The position numbers were made by a program, and so were the translations under genes. A DNA stretch of 64,000 nt from JAVDCA01 sp035293985. GTDB taxonomy: Bacteria; Pseudomonadota; Alphaproteobacteria; Rhizobiales; Xanthobacteraceae. The notes beneath the pieces were generated by a model that saw only the letters and a list, made by a program, of their open reading frames with translations, was not told where the DNA came from and made no database searches. Position 1 is the first letter of the stretch. Each line of letters starts with the position of its first letter. The stretch is taken from positions 138,783 to 202,782 of the forward strand of contig DATGLS010000025.1 in assembly GCA_035293985.1 (NCBI GenBank), in the 5' to 3' direction. Positions 1 through 7,935 of the stretch are shown here, one piece after another.

Positions 1-254
1 TAGACGATGCCGTTGATGACGAGGATCCACATGCCGGCGAGATGCCACGCGATGCCGGCGGCGAGCCAGCCGCCGAGCGTGATGGTCGTCGGGAAGGTGA
101 AGTCGAACAGGGGCAGCGGCGAGGCGTCGTAGATCTGCCAGCCCGAGCCGACCATGATCAGGATCGCGAGCGCATTGACCCAATGGGTGATGCGCACCCA
201 CAGCGGATGGATGGTCGGGGCGCTTTGCCTGATGGGGAGGGCCTCGGCGGTCAT
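1..254 (-). CDS. Cytochrome b561-like membrane protein (cytochrome b/b6 domain), partial
   Basis: Only the first 84 codons are present; the gene runs off the left edge. The protein starts with a short cytoplasmic stretch followed by WVRITHWVNALAILIMVGSG, the His-containing first transmembrane helix typical of di-heme cytochrome b561/Ni-Fe-hydrogenase b-type subunits, then a loop and a second helix containing the WHLAGMW motif with another candidate heme-ligand His. Such proteins are inner-membrane electron carriers between quinol and periplasmic oxidoreductases. The ATG at 254 opens the frame. The enzyme partner would lie beyond the left edge, so the physiological partner is unknown. Confidence 0.72.
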   Translation of the reverse strand, partial: MTAEALPIRQSAPTIHPLWVRITHWVNALAILIMVGSGWQIYDASPLPLFDFTFPTTITLGGWLAAGIAWHLAGMWILVINGIV

Positions 255-360
255 GGTTCCTCGAGCCTTGGATTCGGGTGCTACCTAACAAATGCATCAG
301 TCACGGTCGTCTCACAATCGCGTCACGCCGTCGCGAGGTGCGCCGTTTGCTCCTGCGGTC

Positions 361-482
361 GGTCCTCCTCCCCGGCGTGCGGGGGCGGGGAGGGGGCTCT
401 CGCCACGAACACCTGCGCAAGCGGCAGCCCGGTCTCGGTCTCTCCCCCGCAAAGGCGTCGCAAAGGCGGGGGAGAGGACCCT
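361..482. repeat. GC-rich dispersed inverted repeat (family A)
   Basis: Two C-run/G-run hairpins (for example CTCCCCGGCGTGCGGGGGCGG and CTCCCCCGC...GCGGGGGAG) fill the gap between the cytochrome and fasciclin genes. The same style recurs at 7403, 13040, 31968, 42690, 48357, 59490 and 63617. The rest of 255-509 holds no convincing gene. Confidence 0.6.
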
Positions 483-509
483 TACATTACGTCCGTGCGA
501 TCACGCGAG

Positions 510-1088
510 TTACATCGGCAGCAGCACGGTATCCACCACGTGGATCACGCCGTTCGACTGCAGCACGTCGGAGATGGTGATCGTCGACACGTCGCCTTTG
601 GCGTCGGTCACCGTGAGCCGGGCGGGGCCGGCCTGCTTGACCACGAGCTCCTCGCCCTGGACGGTCTTGAGCTTGGCCTCGCCGCCGCCCTCGCGGACCA
701 TCTTCATCAGCGCCGGCGCGGTGAGGCGGCCCGGCACGACGTGATAGGTCAGGATCTTGGTGAGCTTGTCCTTGTTCTCGGGCTTCACCAGCGTCTCGAC
801 CGTGCCGGCGGGCAGCTTGGAGAATGCGGCGTTGGTCGGCGCGAACACCGTGAAGGGGCCCTTGCTCTCCAGCGTCTCGACCAGGCCCGCCGCCTTCACG
901 GCGGCGACCAGCGTGGTGTGGTCCTTCGAATTGACCGCGTTCTGGATGATGTTCTTCGACGGGTACATCGGCGCGCCGCCGACCTGCACGGTCTTTTCCG
1001 TCGCGCCGAAGGTGGCGACGGGCAGCGCTGCGCCGAGCGCGAGCGCAACGGCGGTGGTGGCGGCCAACAGGCCGAAACGACGTGACAT
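510..1088 (-). CDS. Secreted fasciclin (FAS1) domain protein
   Basis: A 192-aa exported protein with a Sec signal peptide (positive MSRR, hydrophobic core, cleavage probably after about residue 28) and a single FAS1 domain from about residue 50 to the end. The FAS1 signature boxes are visible: GPFTVFAPTNAAF in the middle, the YHVVPG motif, and the terminal NGVIHVVDTVLLP. FAS1 domains are adhesion or ligand-binding modules; in proteobacteria they occur as single-domain periplasmic or surface proteins of unknown ligand. The start at 1088 is chosen because AGGAGAG lies just upstream and because it begins the signal peptide; the open frame extends further upstream without support. Confidence 0.85.
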   Translation of the reverse strand: MSRRFGLLAATTAVALALGAALPVATFGATEKTVQVGGAPMYPSKNIIQNAVNSKDHTTLVAAVKAAGLVETLESKGPFTVFAPTNAAFSKLPAGTVETLVKPENKDKLTKILTYHVVPGRLTAPALMKMVREGGGEAKLKTVQGEELVVKQAGPARLTVTDAKGDVSTITISDVLQSNGVIHVVDTVLLPM

Positions 1089-1261
1089 GATGCTCTCCTG
1101 GGTGGGATGTTGCAGACGAGGCGACGACGGCGTGGCCGCCCGATGCGTGTCGGTGCGTTTCTTCCATGTCGTCGTCGCAGGCAGATACGGGACGTTGCGG
1201 CGCGGGTTTCCGCAGTCGCGCGCGGTCACGCCGACGTGATCGTCGGACCCGAACTCGAATC

Positions 1262-1648
1262 TCAACGCGAGCGATGCGCCGTGACCTCGATCTCGACCTT
1301 CATCTCGGGCTTGAGCAGCCCGGCAACGACCAGGATCGTCGCGGCCGGCCTGATGTTGGCGAGAAACTCGCCGCAGATCGGCAGCACGCGCTCGCCGTCG
1401 GCGCGGTCGGTCACGTAATACGTGGCGCGTACCACGTCGGCGAGCGCAAATCCGGCTTCGCTGAGTGCCCGCGTGATGGTGCGGAAGCAATTGCGGGTCT
1501 GCTCCTCGACCGAGGCCGGCATGACCATGGTCGCGTAGTCGTAGCCGGTGGTGCCGGCGACGAAGCAGAAGTCGCCCTCGACCACGGCGCGGCTGTAGCC
1601 CGCGGTCTTCTCGAATGGGGAACCGGTGGAGATCAATCGGCGCGACAT
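1262..1648 (-). CDS. RidA/YjgF-family protein
   Basis: A 128-aa protein of the RidA (YjgF/YER057c/UK114) family. RidA proteins hydrolyse reactive enamine/imine intermediates released by PLP enzymes, protecting metabolism in the cytoplasm; many paralogues have other roles. The family fold is recognisable from VAGTTGYD, the central VVRATYYVTD segment, and the C-terminal MKVEIEVTA where the family usually has a Glu. The Arg that binds carboxylates in true RidA (in a C-terminal PVAR-like context) is not obvious: the matching segment reads IRPAATILVV, so this is probably a divergent subgroup. It is divergent from mesaconyl-CoA hydratase. Confidence 0.85.
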   Translation of the reverse strand: MSRRLISTGSPFEKTAGYSRAVVEGDFCFVAGTTGYDYATMVMPASVEEQTRNCFRTITRALSEAGFALADVVRATYYVTDRADGERVLPICGEFLANIRPAATILVVAGLLKPEMKVEIEVTAHRSR

Positions 1649-1770
1649 CGTGACGGCGGCCTTCTCAGGTCAACCTCGGCAGACTAAAAGTCCGCCGACC
1701 ATGATACTGCTGCGCCGGTCCCGGCGTCCCCCCACCCAAAATCCCCCCATGAAATTTCGTTGATCCGCAC

Positions 1771-2820
1771 ATGAGCAAGGCTAATCCCGGCAATTTCTTC
1801 GAAGATTTCCGTCTCGGCCAGGTGATCCAGCACGCGACCCCGCGCACGATCACGGTGGGCGACGTCGCGCTCTACAACGGGCTCTACGGGCCCCGCTTCG
1901 CCGTGCAGTCCTCCGACGAGTTCGCCCGCGCGATCGGCTTTGCGCAGGCGCCGGTGGACGATCTGCTGGTCTTTCACATGGTGTTCGGCAAGACCGTGCC
2001 GGACATCTCGCTCAACGCGGTCGCCAATCTCGGCTATGCGGACTTCCGCTTCCTCAAGCCGGTCTATCCGGGCGACACGCTGACGGCGAGCTCGGAGGTG
2101 ATCGGGCTCAAGGAGAATTCGAACCGCAAGACCGGCGTCGTCTACGTGCGCTCGCGCGGCGTCAACCAGAACCGCCAGGACGTGATCGAGTTCGCGCGCT
2201 GGGTGATGGTGCGCAAGCGCGACGAGGCGGCGCCGGCGCCGGGCGACAGGGTGCCGGAGCTGCCCGACGCGGTCGAGGCGGCGACGCTCGGCGGCGCCTG
2301 CCCGATCCTCAATATCGGCGCCTACGATTTCACGCTCTCGGGCAGCACCGCCCGGCTCTCCGACTACAAGCCGGGCGAGCGCATCGATCATGTCCATGGC
2401 CTGACCGTCGAGGAGGCCGAGCATCAGATCGCGACGAGACTCTACCAAAATACGGCGCGCATCCACTTCGACGCCTTCACGGCCGCGCAAGGCCGCTTCG
2501 GCAAGCGCCTGATCTACGGCGGCGTGGTCATTTCGCTCGCGCGCTCGCTCACCTTCAACGGGCTCGCCAATGCGTTCCAGGTCGCCGGCATCAATGGCGG
2601 CCGCCACGTCGCGCCGCTGTTCGCCGGCGGCACCGTGTTCGCCTGGTCGCAGGTGCTGGCGCGCGCCGAGCTGCCGGGCCGCACCGACGTCGGCGCCATG
2701 CGCCTGCGCACCGTCGCCACCAAGGACAAGCCGTGCGCGGATTTCCCCGACAAGACCGGCAAGGATTACGACCCGGCCGTGATCCTCGATCTGGATTACT
2801 GGGTGCTGATGCCGCGGTGA
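1771..2820 (+). CDS. mch: Mesaconyl-C1-CoA hydratase (beta-methylmalyl-CoA dehydratase)
   Basis: A 349-aa protein with two MaoC-like hot-dog domains (about residues 10-160 and 180-340). It closely matches what is known of Mch of the ethylmalonyl-CoA pathway: start NPGNFFEDFRLGQ, ATPRTITVGDVALYN, the conserved APVDDLLVFH and the segment SEVIGLKENSNRKTG. The enzyme interconverts mesaconyl-C1-CoA and beta-methylmalyl-CoA on the way to glyoxylate plus propionyl-CoA, giving acetate assimilation without isocitrate lyase. Length agrees with the family (about 343 aa). It converges on a LysR gene (12 bp between ends) and lies just before sdhCDAB. Other genes of the pathway (ccr, ecm, mcl1) are not in the window. 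Confidence 0.88.
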   Translation: MSKANPGNFFEDFRLGQVIQHATPRTITVGDVALYNGLYGPRFAVQSSDEFARAIGFAQAPVDDLLVFHMVFGKTVPDISLNAVANLGYADFRFLKPVYPGDTLTASSEVIGLKENSNRKTGVVYVRSRGVNQNRQDVIEFARWVMVRKRDEAAPAPGDRVPELPDAVEAATLGGACPILNIGAYDFTLSGSTARLSDYKPGERIDHVHGLTVEEAEHQIATRLYQNTARIHFDAFTAAQGRFGKRLIYGGVVISLARSLTFNGLANAFQVAGINGGRHVAPLFAGGTVFAWSQVLARAELPGRTDVGAMRLRTVATKDKPCADFPDKTGKDYDPAVILDLDYWVLMPR

Positions 2821-2831
2821 CCTGGGCGCGG

Positions 2832-3722
2832 CTACCCCGCGCCGGCGCGCATGTGCTCGACCAGCTGCCGCGCGTACGGCGGCAGCGCGTCGAAATCGTG
2901 CACGCAGATCTTGAGGTCGCGCAGCGCCCACGCATCGGTGAGCTCGACCGCCTTGATGGCCACGCTCTTCGCCGCCCAGCGCGCGGTGGTCTCGGGGACG
3001 ATGCCGACCCCGACATTGCTTTCGACCAGGCGGCACACTGCATCGAAGCTGCGCAGCTGCACGCGCAGCCGTAGCGGACGGCCGATGCGGGCCGCCTTGT
3101 CGGCGAGGAAGCGCTGCAGCGCGCTCGCCCGGTCGAGGCCGATGAAGTCGTGCTCGAGCACCTCGGCAAAGGCGATGCGGCTGCGCCGCGCCAGCGCGTG
3201 CTCGCGCGCCACCACCAGCACGAAGCGATCCCTGCGGAACGGAAAGGTGACGAGGTCGCCCGGGTCGACGGTGCCGGCGACGATGCCGATGTCACCGACG
3301 CCTTCGGCAATCAGCCCGACGATCTCGTCGGACAGGCGCTCCTCGAGATCGATGCTGACGTTGGGATGGGCGGCGAGGAACGAGCTCAGCGTCTCGGGCA
3401 GGAATTCGGTGATCGCGTTGGTGTTCGACAGCACCTTCACCTGGCCCGCGAGCCCGCCCGCATAGGCGCTGAGATCCTCGCGCAGCCGCTCGGCCTGGCG
3501 CAGGATCGCGCGCGCGTGCTGCAGCAGGGTGCGTCCGGCCGGCGTCGGCGCCACGCCCTGGCGTCGTCGCACCAAAAGCGGTGCGCCGAGCGCTTCCTCC
3601 ATGTTGCGAATGCGCGTCGAGGCGGCGGCGAGCGCAAGGTGCGCGCGCTCCGCGCCGTGCGTGATGCTGCCGGCTTCGACGACATGGCGAAACAAGCTGA
3701 GGTCGGCGAGATCGAATCGCAT
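2832..3722 (-). CDS. LysR-family transcriptional regulator
   Basis: A 296-aa regulator with an N-terminal winged helix-turn-helix (about residues 1-62, including ADLSLFRHVVEAGSITHGAE and ATPAGRTLL-like TPAGRTLL) and a periplasmic-binding-like effector domain from about residue 90. It is transcribed away from sdhCDAB and converges on mch. Two perfect palindromes in its upstream region (3801-3819 and 3853-3875), each compatible with the T-N11-A LysR box, suggest autoregulation and control of the divergent sdh genes. The effector is unknown; dicarboxylates or acyl-CoA intermediates would fit the context. Confidence 0.9.
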   Translation of the reverse strand: MRFDLADLSLFRHVVEAGSITHGAERAHLALAAASTRIRNMEEALGAPLLVRRRQGVAPTPAGRTLLQHARAILRQAERLREDLSAYAGGLAGQVKVLSNTNAITEFLPETLSSFLAAHPNVSIDLEERLSDEIVGLIAEGVGDIGIVAGTVDPGDLVTFPFRRDRFVLVVAREHALARRSRIAFAEVLEHDFIGLDRASALQRFLADKAARIGRPLRLRVQLRSFDAVCRLVESNVGVGIVPETTARWAAKSVAIKAVELTDAWALRDLKICVHDFDALPPYARQLVEHMRAGAG

Positions 3723-3800
3723 GGCCGATATCCATCCTTCGCATGTGGCGAAGGAAAGCTATTCATTTTACCGATTGCGTCCAGGAAGAGCGAGAACAAT

Positions 3801-3819
3801 ATTTCGCGATAGGCGAAAT
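3801..3819. promoter_or_regulatory. Palindromic operator candidate upstream of lysR
   Basis: Perfect inverted repeat ATTTCGC-N5-GCGAAAT, 79 bp upstream of the LysR start codon. It contains T-N11-A spacing as in LysR boxes. Proposed autoregulatory site; inferred. Confidence 0.5.
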
Positions 3820-3852
3820 GACAGCGTCTGTCGCGATTCGCGCAAATGCCCT

Positions 3853-3875
3853 CTGGCATACCAGCGTTATGCCAG
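3853..3875. promoter_or_regulatory. Palindromic operator candidate between lysR and sdhC
   Basis: Perfect inverted repeat CTGGCATA-N7-TATGCCAG, about 80 bp upstream of sdhC. Position and symmetry suggest a binding site for the divergent LysR regulator or another TCA-cycle regulator; inferred. Confidence 0.5.
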
Positions 3876-3956
3876 TCTTATGCATTGTCGCGCGCAACGA
3901 CATTCGCTAGGAACGCGCAATCGCGGCGCGTCGCGCGATGTTGTCGGAGCATATGC

Positions 3957-4361
3957 ATGGCCGAGACCCACGCCCCCATCCAGCGGCCGTTGTCGCCGCA
4001 CCTCGGAATCTACCGCCTGACATTGTCGATGGTGATGTCCGGCCTGCATCGCATCACCGGACTGGCGCTCGTGGCCGGCATGGTCCTGATCACCTGGTGG
4101 CTGCTCGCCGCCGCCGCGGGCCAGAATGCCTACGGCACCTTCGAGGGCTTCGCGACCAGCTGGATCGGCCGCGTCATCCTGTTCGGCTTTTCCTGGGCGC
4201 TGCTGCATCATCTGCTCGGCGGTCTGCGTTACCTCATCTGGGATCTCGGCTACGGGCTCGAGGCGGCGGAACGCGAGTGGCTGGTGCGGGCGAACATCAT
4301 CGGCTCGATCGTCGCCACCATCCTGCTGTGGCTGCTCCTGGTGATGTTCGGAATGCGATGA
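3957..4361 (+). CDS. sdhC: Succinate dehydrogenase cytochrome b556 subunit
   Basis: A 134-aa inner-membrane subunit with three transmembrane helices (about residues 33-53, 68-92 and 112-131). It anchors SdhAB and helps bind ubiquinone and heme b. The SdhC signature is clear: RPLSPHL near the start, SGLHRITG (His31, Arg32) at the quinone site and LHHLLGGLRYLIWD with the heme-ligand His at 84/85. The start at 3957 is chosen because it gives the usual MAET..RPLSPHLGIYR start with GGAG upstream; the frame is open further upstream but that extension has no family counterpart. First gene of sdhCDAB. Confidence 0.95.
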   Translation: MAETHAPIQRPLSPHLGIYRLTLSMVMSGLHRITGLALVAGMVLITWWLLAAAAGQNAYGTFEGFATSWIGRVILFGFSWALLHHLLGGLRYLIWDLGYGLEAAEREWLVRANIIGSIVATILLWLLLVMFGMR

Positions 4362-4373
4362 GGAGCACCTGAC

Positions 4374-4754
4374 ATGAGCATGCGCACGCCCCTCGGCCGC
4401 GTCCTCGGCCTCGGCTCGGCAAAATCCGGCACCGAGGATTTCTGGGTGCAGCGCGTGACCGCGATCGCCAACGTTCCGCTCACGCTCGCCGGTCTCTTCC
4501 TGGTGATCTCGCTCACCGGCCACAGCTATCCAGGGATCAAGCAGATTCTCGGCTCGCCGCTCGTCGCCGTGCTGATGATTCTGTTCATCATCGCCAACGT
4601 GTGGCACATGAAGATCGGCGTGCAGGTGGTCATCGAGGACTACGTCCACGATCACCTCCAGAAGCTGACGCTGGTGATCCTCAACAATTTCTTCGCCTGG
4701 GCGGTGGGGCTCGCCTGCATGTTCGCGATCCTCAAGATCTCGTTCGGAGTTTGA
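4374..4754 (+). CDS. sdhD: Succinate dehydrogenase membrane anchor subunit
   Basis: A 126-aa protein with three transmembrane helices. It pairs with SdhC to hold the dehydrogenase at the membrane and complete the quinone pocket. The alphaproteobacterial SdhD hallmarks are present: SGTEDFWVQRVTAIAN near the start, and WHMKIGVQVVIEDYVH, in which His78 is the expected heme ligand and Asp89-Tyr90 the conserved DY pair. It follows sdhC by 12 bp and precedes sdhA by 4 bp, so it is cotranscribed. Confidence 0.95.
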   Translation: MSMRTPLGRVLGLGSAKSGTEDFWVQRVTAIANVPLTLAGLFLVISLTGHSYPGIKQILGSPLVAVLMILFIIANVWHMKIGVQVVIEDYVHDHLQKLTLVILNNFFAWAVGLACMFAILKISFGV

Positions 4755-4758
4755 GACG

Positions 4759-6591
4759 ATGGCCACGAACGGTTCTGCCGCCAGCGCCCCCAAGGTGAAC
4801 GGGCGCGCCTATCCGATCGAGGATCATACCTACGACGTGGTGGTGGTCGGCGCCGGCGGTTCCGGCCTGCGCGCGGTGGTCGGCTGCAGCGAGGCGGGCC
4901 TGCGCACCGCCTGCATCTCCAAGGTCTTTCCGACCCGCTCGCACACGGTCGCGGCCCAGGGCGGCATCGCGGCCTCGCTCGGCAACATGGGCGAGGACGA
5001 TTGGCGCTGGCACATGTACGACACCGTCAAGGGCTCCGACTGGCTCGGTGACCAGGACGCGATCGAATATCTGTGCCGCAACGCGCCCGCCGCCGTCTAC
5101 GAGCTCGACCACTGGGGCCTGCCGTTCTCGCGCACCGAGGAGGGCACGATCTATCAGCGCCCGTTCGGCGGCATGACCACCCACTACGGCAAGGGGACCG
5201 CGCAGCGCACCTGCGCGGCGGCCGATCGCACCGGCCACGCGATGCTGCACACGCTCTACGGCGCCGCGCTCAAGCACAATGCCGAGTTCTTCATCGAGTA
5301 CTTCGTGCTCGATTTGATCATGGACGACGAGGGCGCATGTCGCGGCGTGGTCGCGCTCAAGCTCGACGATGGGACCATTCATCGCTTCCGCGCCCGGATG
5401 ACGATGCTCGCCACCGGCGGCTATGGGCGCGCCTACTTCTCCTGCACGTCCGCGCACATCTGCACCGGGGACGGCAACGCCATGGTGCTGCGTGCGGGCC
5501 TGCCGCTGCAGGACATGGAGTTCGTCCAGTTCCATCCGACCGGCATCTACGGCGCCGGCTGCCTGATCACCGAAGGTTCGCGCGGGGAGGGCGGCTACCT
5601 CACCAACGCCAACGGCGAGCGCTTCATGGAGCGCTACGCGCCCTCCGCCAAGGACCTCGCCTCGCGCGACGTCGTCTCGCGGGCGATGACGATCGAGATT
5701 CGCGAGGGTCGCGGGGTCGGGCCGAAGAAGGACCACATCTTCCTGCACCTCGACCATCTCGATCCGAAGATCCTGCACGAGCGGTTGCCGGGCATCTCCG
5801 AGTCGGCGCGCATCTTCGCCGGCGTCGACGTGACGCGCGAGCCGATCCCGGTGCTGCCGACCGTGCACTACAACATGGGGGGAATCCCCTGCAATTATCA
5901 CGGCGAGGTGCTGACCAAGAAGAACGGCAACGACGATACCGTGGTGCCCGGCCTGATGGCGCTCGGCGAGGCGGCCTGCGTGTCGGTGCACGGCGCGAAC
6001 CGGCTCGGCTCGAACTCGCTCATCGACCTCGTGGTGTTCGGTCGCGCCGCCGGCCTGCGCTGCGCCGAGCTGATCACGCCGAACGAGGAGCAGCCGCCGC
6101 TGCCGAAAGATTCGGCCGACCGGCCGCTTGCCCGGCTCGACCGGGCGCGCAATGCGTCGGGCGGCACCCCGACCGCGGCGCTGCGCGACAAGATGCAGAA
6201 CGTGATGCAGAGCAATTGCGCGGTGTTCCGCACCGGCGAGGTCCTGAGCGAGGGCTCGAAGCTCATCCACGACGTGATGGCCGGCTCGGCCGACGTGAAA
6301 GTGTCGGACCGCTCGCTCATCTGGAACAGCGACCTGATCGAGACGCTCGAATACGAGAACCTGATCGCCCAGGCGGTCGTGACGATGGATTCGGCCCTCA
6401 ACCGCCGGGAAAGCCGCGGCGCCCATGCCCGCGAGGATTTCCCGGATCGCGACGACAAGAACTGGATGAAGCACACGCTGAGCTGGCTCGACGAGGCGAC
6501 GCGGAAGGTCAGCATCGACTACCGGTCGGTGCACACCTACACGATGACCAACGACGTGCAGTACATCGAGCCGAAGGCGCGGGTCTACTAG
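4759..6591 (+). CDS. sdhA: Succinate dehydrogenase flavoprotein subunit
   Basis: A 610-aa catalytic subunit that oxidises succinate to fumarate with covalent FAD. Visible features are the Rossmann motif GAGGSG (31-36), the FAD-linking His62 in TRSHTVAAQGG, the substrate-site HPTGIYGAG and TEGSRGEGGYL segments, and the C-terminal domain with HTLSW and the final EPKARVY. Length matches the family. It sits in the sdhCDAB operon, cytoplasmic face of the inner membrane, feeding electrons to SdhB. No unusual residues were seen. Confidence 0.97.
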   Translation: MATNGSAASAPKVNGRAYPIEDHTYDVVVVGAGGSGLRAVVGCSEAGLRTACISKVFPTRSHTVAAQGGIAASLGNMGEDDWRWHMYDTVKGSDWLGDQDAIEYLCRNAPAAVYELDHWGLPFSRTEEGTIYQRPFGGMTTHYGKGTAQRTCAAADRTGHAMLHTLYGAALKHNAEFFIEYFVLDLIMDDEGACRGVVALKLDDGTIHRFRARMTMLATGGYGRAYFSCTSAHICTGDGNAMVLRAGLPLQDMEFVQFHPTGIYGAGCLITEGSRGEGGYLTNANGERFMERYAPSAKDLASRDVVSRAMTIEIREGRGVGPKKDHIFLHLDHLDPKILHERLPGISESARIFAGVDVTREPIPVLPTVHYNMGGIPCNYHGEVLTKKNGNDDTVVPGLMALGEAACVSVHGANRLGSNSLIDLVVFGRAAGLRCAELITPNEEQPPLPKDSADRPLARLDRARNASGGTPTAALRDKMQNVMQSNCAVFRTGEVLSEGSKLIHDVMAGSADVKVSDRSLIWNSDLIETLEYENLIAQAVVTMDSALNRRESRGAHAREDFPDRDDKNWMKHTLSWLDEATRKVSIDYRSVHTYTMTNDVQYIEPKARVY

Positions 6592-6600
6592 GAACACACC

Positions 6601-7395
6601 ATGGTCGAATTCACGCTGCCGAAGAACTCCCGCGTCACCGAGGGCAAGGCCTGGCCGGCGCTGCCGAAGAAGTCGGCCGACAAGCCGAAGGGCACGCGCG
6701 AGTACCGCGTCTATCGATGGAATCCGGACGACGGCAACAACCCGCGCATCGACAGCTACACGGTCGATCTCGACGATTGCGGCCCGATGGTGCTCGACGC
6801 GCTGATCTGGATCAAGAACAAGATCGATCCGACGCTGACGTTCCGCCGCTCCTGCCGCGAGGGCGTGTGCGGCTCCTGCGCCATGAACATCGACGGCACC
6901 AACACGCTCGCCTGCACCAAGCACATGGACGACGTGAAGGGCGAGGTGAAGATCTATCCGCTCCCGCACATGCCGGTGGTGAAGGACCTCGTGCCCGACC
7001 TCACCAACTTCTATGCCCAGCACGCCTCGATCAAACCGTGGCTGCAGACCGAATCCGTTCCGCCCGAGAGGGAATGGAAGCAGAGCCACGAGGACCGGCA
7101 GAAGCTCGACGGGCTGTACGAATGCATCCTGTGCGCCTGTTGCTCGACCTCGTGCCCGAGCTACTGGTGGAACCCGGAGCGCTATCTAGGCCCCGCCGTG
7201 CTGCTGCAGGCGCACCGCTGGATCAAGGATTCGCGCGACGAAGCGACCGGCGAGCGGCTCGATTATCTCGAGGATCCGTTCCGGCTCTACCGCTGCCATC
7301 AGATCATGAACTGCTCGAAGGCCTGCCCGAAGGGCCTCAACCCGGCCAAGGCGATCGGTGAGATCCGCGAGCTGATGGTGCAGCGGCAAGTATAG
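6601..7395 (+). CDS. sdhB: Succinate dehydrogenase iron-sulfur subunit
   Basis: A 264-aa subunit carrying three Fe-S clusters that pass electrons from SdhA to ubiquinone. Ligands are all present: [2Fe-2S] Cys85, 90, 93 and 105; [4Fe-4S] Cys175, 178, 181 and 242; [3Fe-4S] Cys185, 232 and 238. The N-terminal ferredoxin domain spans about 35-130 and the helical domain about 165-250. It is the last gene of the operon; the GC-rich hairpins beginning at 7403 may terminate transcription. Confidence 0.97.
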   Translation: MVEFTLPKNSRVTEGKAWPALPKKSADKPKGTREYRVYRWNPDDGNNPRIDSYTVDLDDCGPMVLDALIWIKNKIDPTLTFRRSCREGVCGSCAMNIDGTNTLACTKHMDDVKGEVKIYPLPHMPVVKDLVPDLTNFYAQHASIKPWLQTESVPPEREWKQSHEDRQKLDGLYECILCACCSTSCPSYWWNPERYLGPAVLLQAHRWIKDSRDEATGERLDYLEDPFRLYRCHQIMNCSKACPKGLNPAKAIGEIRELMVQRQV

Positions 7396-7402
7396 GGGCG
7401 GC

Positions 7403-7535
7403 TTGCTCGTGCCCCTCGCTCCCTCCCCCGCCTGCGGGGGAGGGCGGGAGGGGGAAGCGGCGGGCACCGAGCAAGCGGCTTCCCCCTCTCCGGCTCACCC
7501 GCAAACGGGGGGAGGGCGCGCAGGTGCCGAGACGC
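7403..7535. repeat. GC-rich dispersed inverted repeats (family A)
   Basis: Strong hairpin CTCCCCCGCC-TGC-GGGGGAG followed by a second C-run/G-run pair. It lies immediately after sdhB and could act as its terminator. No gene here. Confidence 0.6.
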
Positions 7536-7548
7536 AGGAGTTTGCGAC

Positions 7549-7923
7549 ATGCTCGATCATCTCGGCTTCGGCGTCTCCGACTATGCACGCTCCAAGACCT
7601 TCTACGAAAAGGCGCTCGCGCCGCTCGGCATCGGCGTCGTCATGGAGGTGACGCCGGCGCAAGGCGCTGAGCATGACGCGGTCGGCTTCGGCAAGGACGG
7701 CAAGCCGTTCTTCTGGTTCGGGCGCGGCGACGCGGCGCGCGTGCACGTCGCCTTCGCGACGCAGTCCCGCGCCGAAGTCGATGCGTTCTACCGGGCCGCC
7801 ATCGCGGCCGGCGGCAAGGACAACGGCGCGCCGGGCCTGCGCCCGCACTATCATGCGAACTACTACGGCGCCTTCGTGCTCGATCCCGACGGCAACAACA
7901 TCGAGGCCGTTTGCCACCGCTGA
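7549..7923 (+). CDS. VOC-family (glyoxalase/bleomycin-resistance fold) protein
   Basis: A 124-aa single-domain VOC protein: start MLDHLGFGVSDYARSKTFYE is the standard first beta-alpha unit, and the end YYGAFVLDPDGNNIEAVCH has the last metal-ligand Glu (NNIEAV) of the fold. His4 and the C-terminal Glu are consistent with a metal site. Such stand-alone proteins are often annotated as glyoxalases or dioxygenase-like; the substrate cannot be told. AGGAG precedes the ATG. It converges on the ABC receptor gene (12 bp between stops). Confidence 0.85.
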   Translation: MLDHLGFGVSDYARSKTFYEKALAPLGIGVVMEVTPAQGAEHDAVGFGKDGKPFFWFGRGDAARVHVAFATQSRAEVDAFYRAAIAAGGKDNGAPGLRPHYHANYYGAFVLDPDGNNIEAVCHR

Positions 7924-7935
7924 CCGCGGCGGCGC

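Noticed and set aside
4732..7089. Long minus-strand open frame of 785 codons
   Set aside because: Lies opposite sdhA/sdhB; its composition (Arg/His/Val-rich) reflects the GC bias of the real genes.
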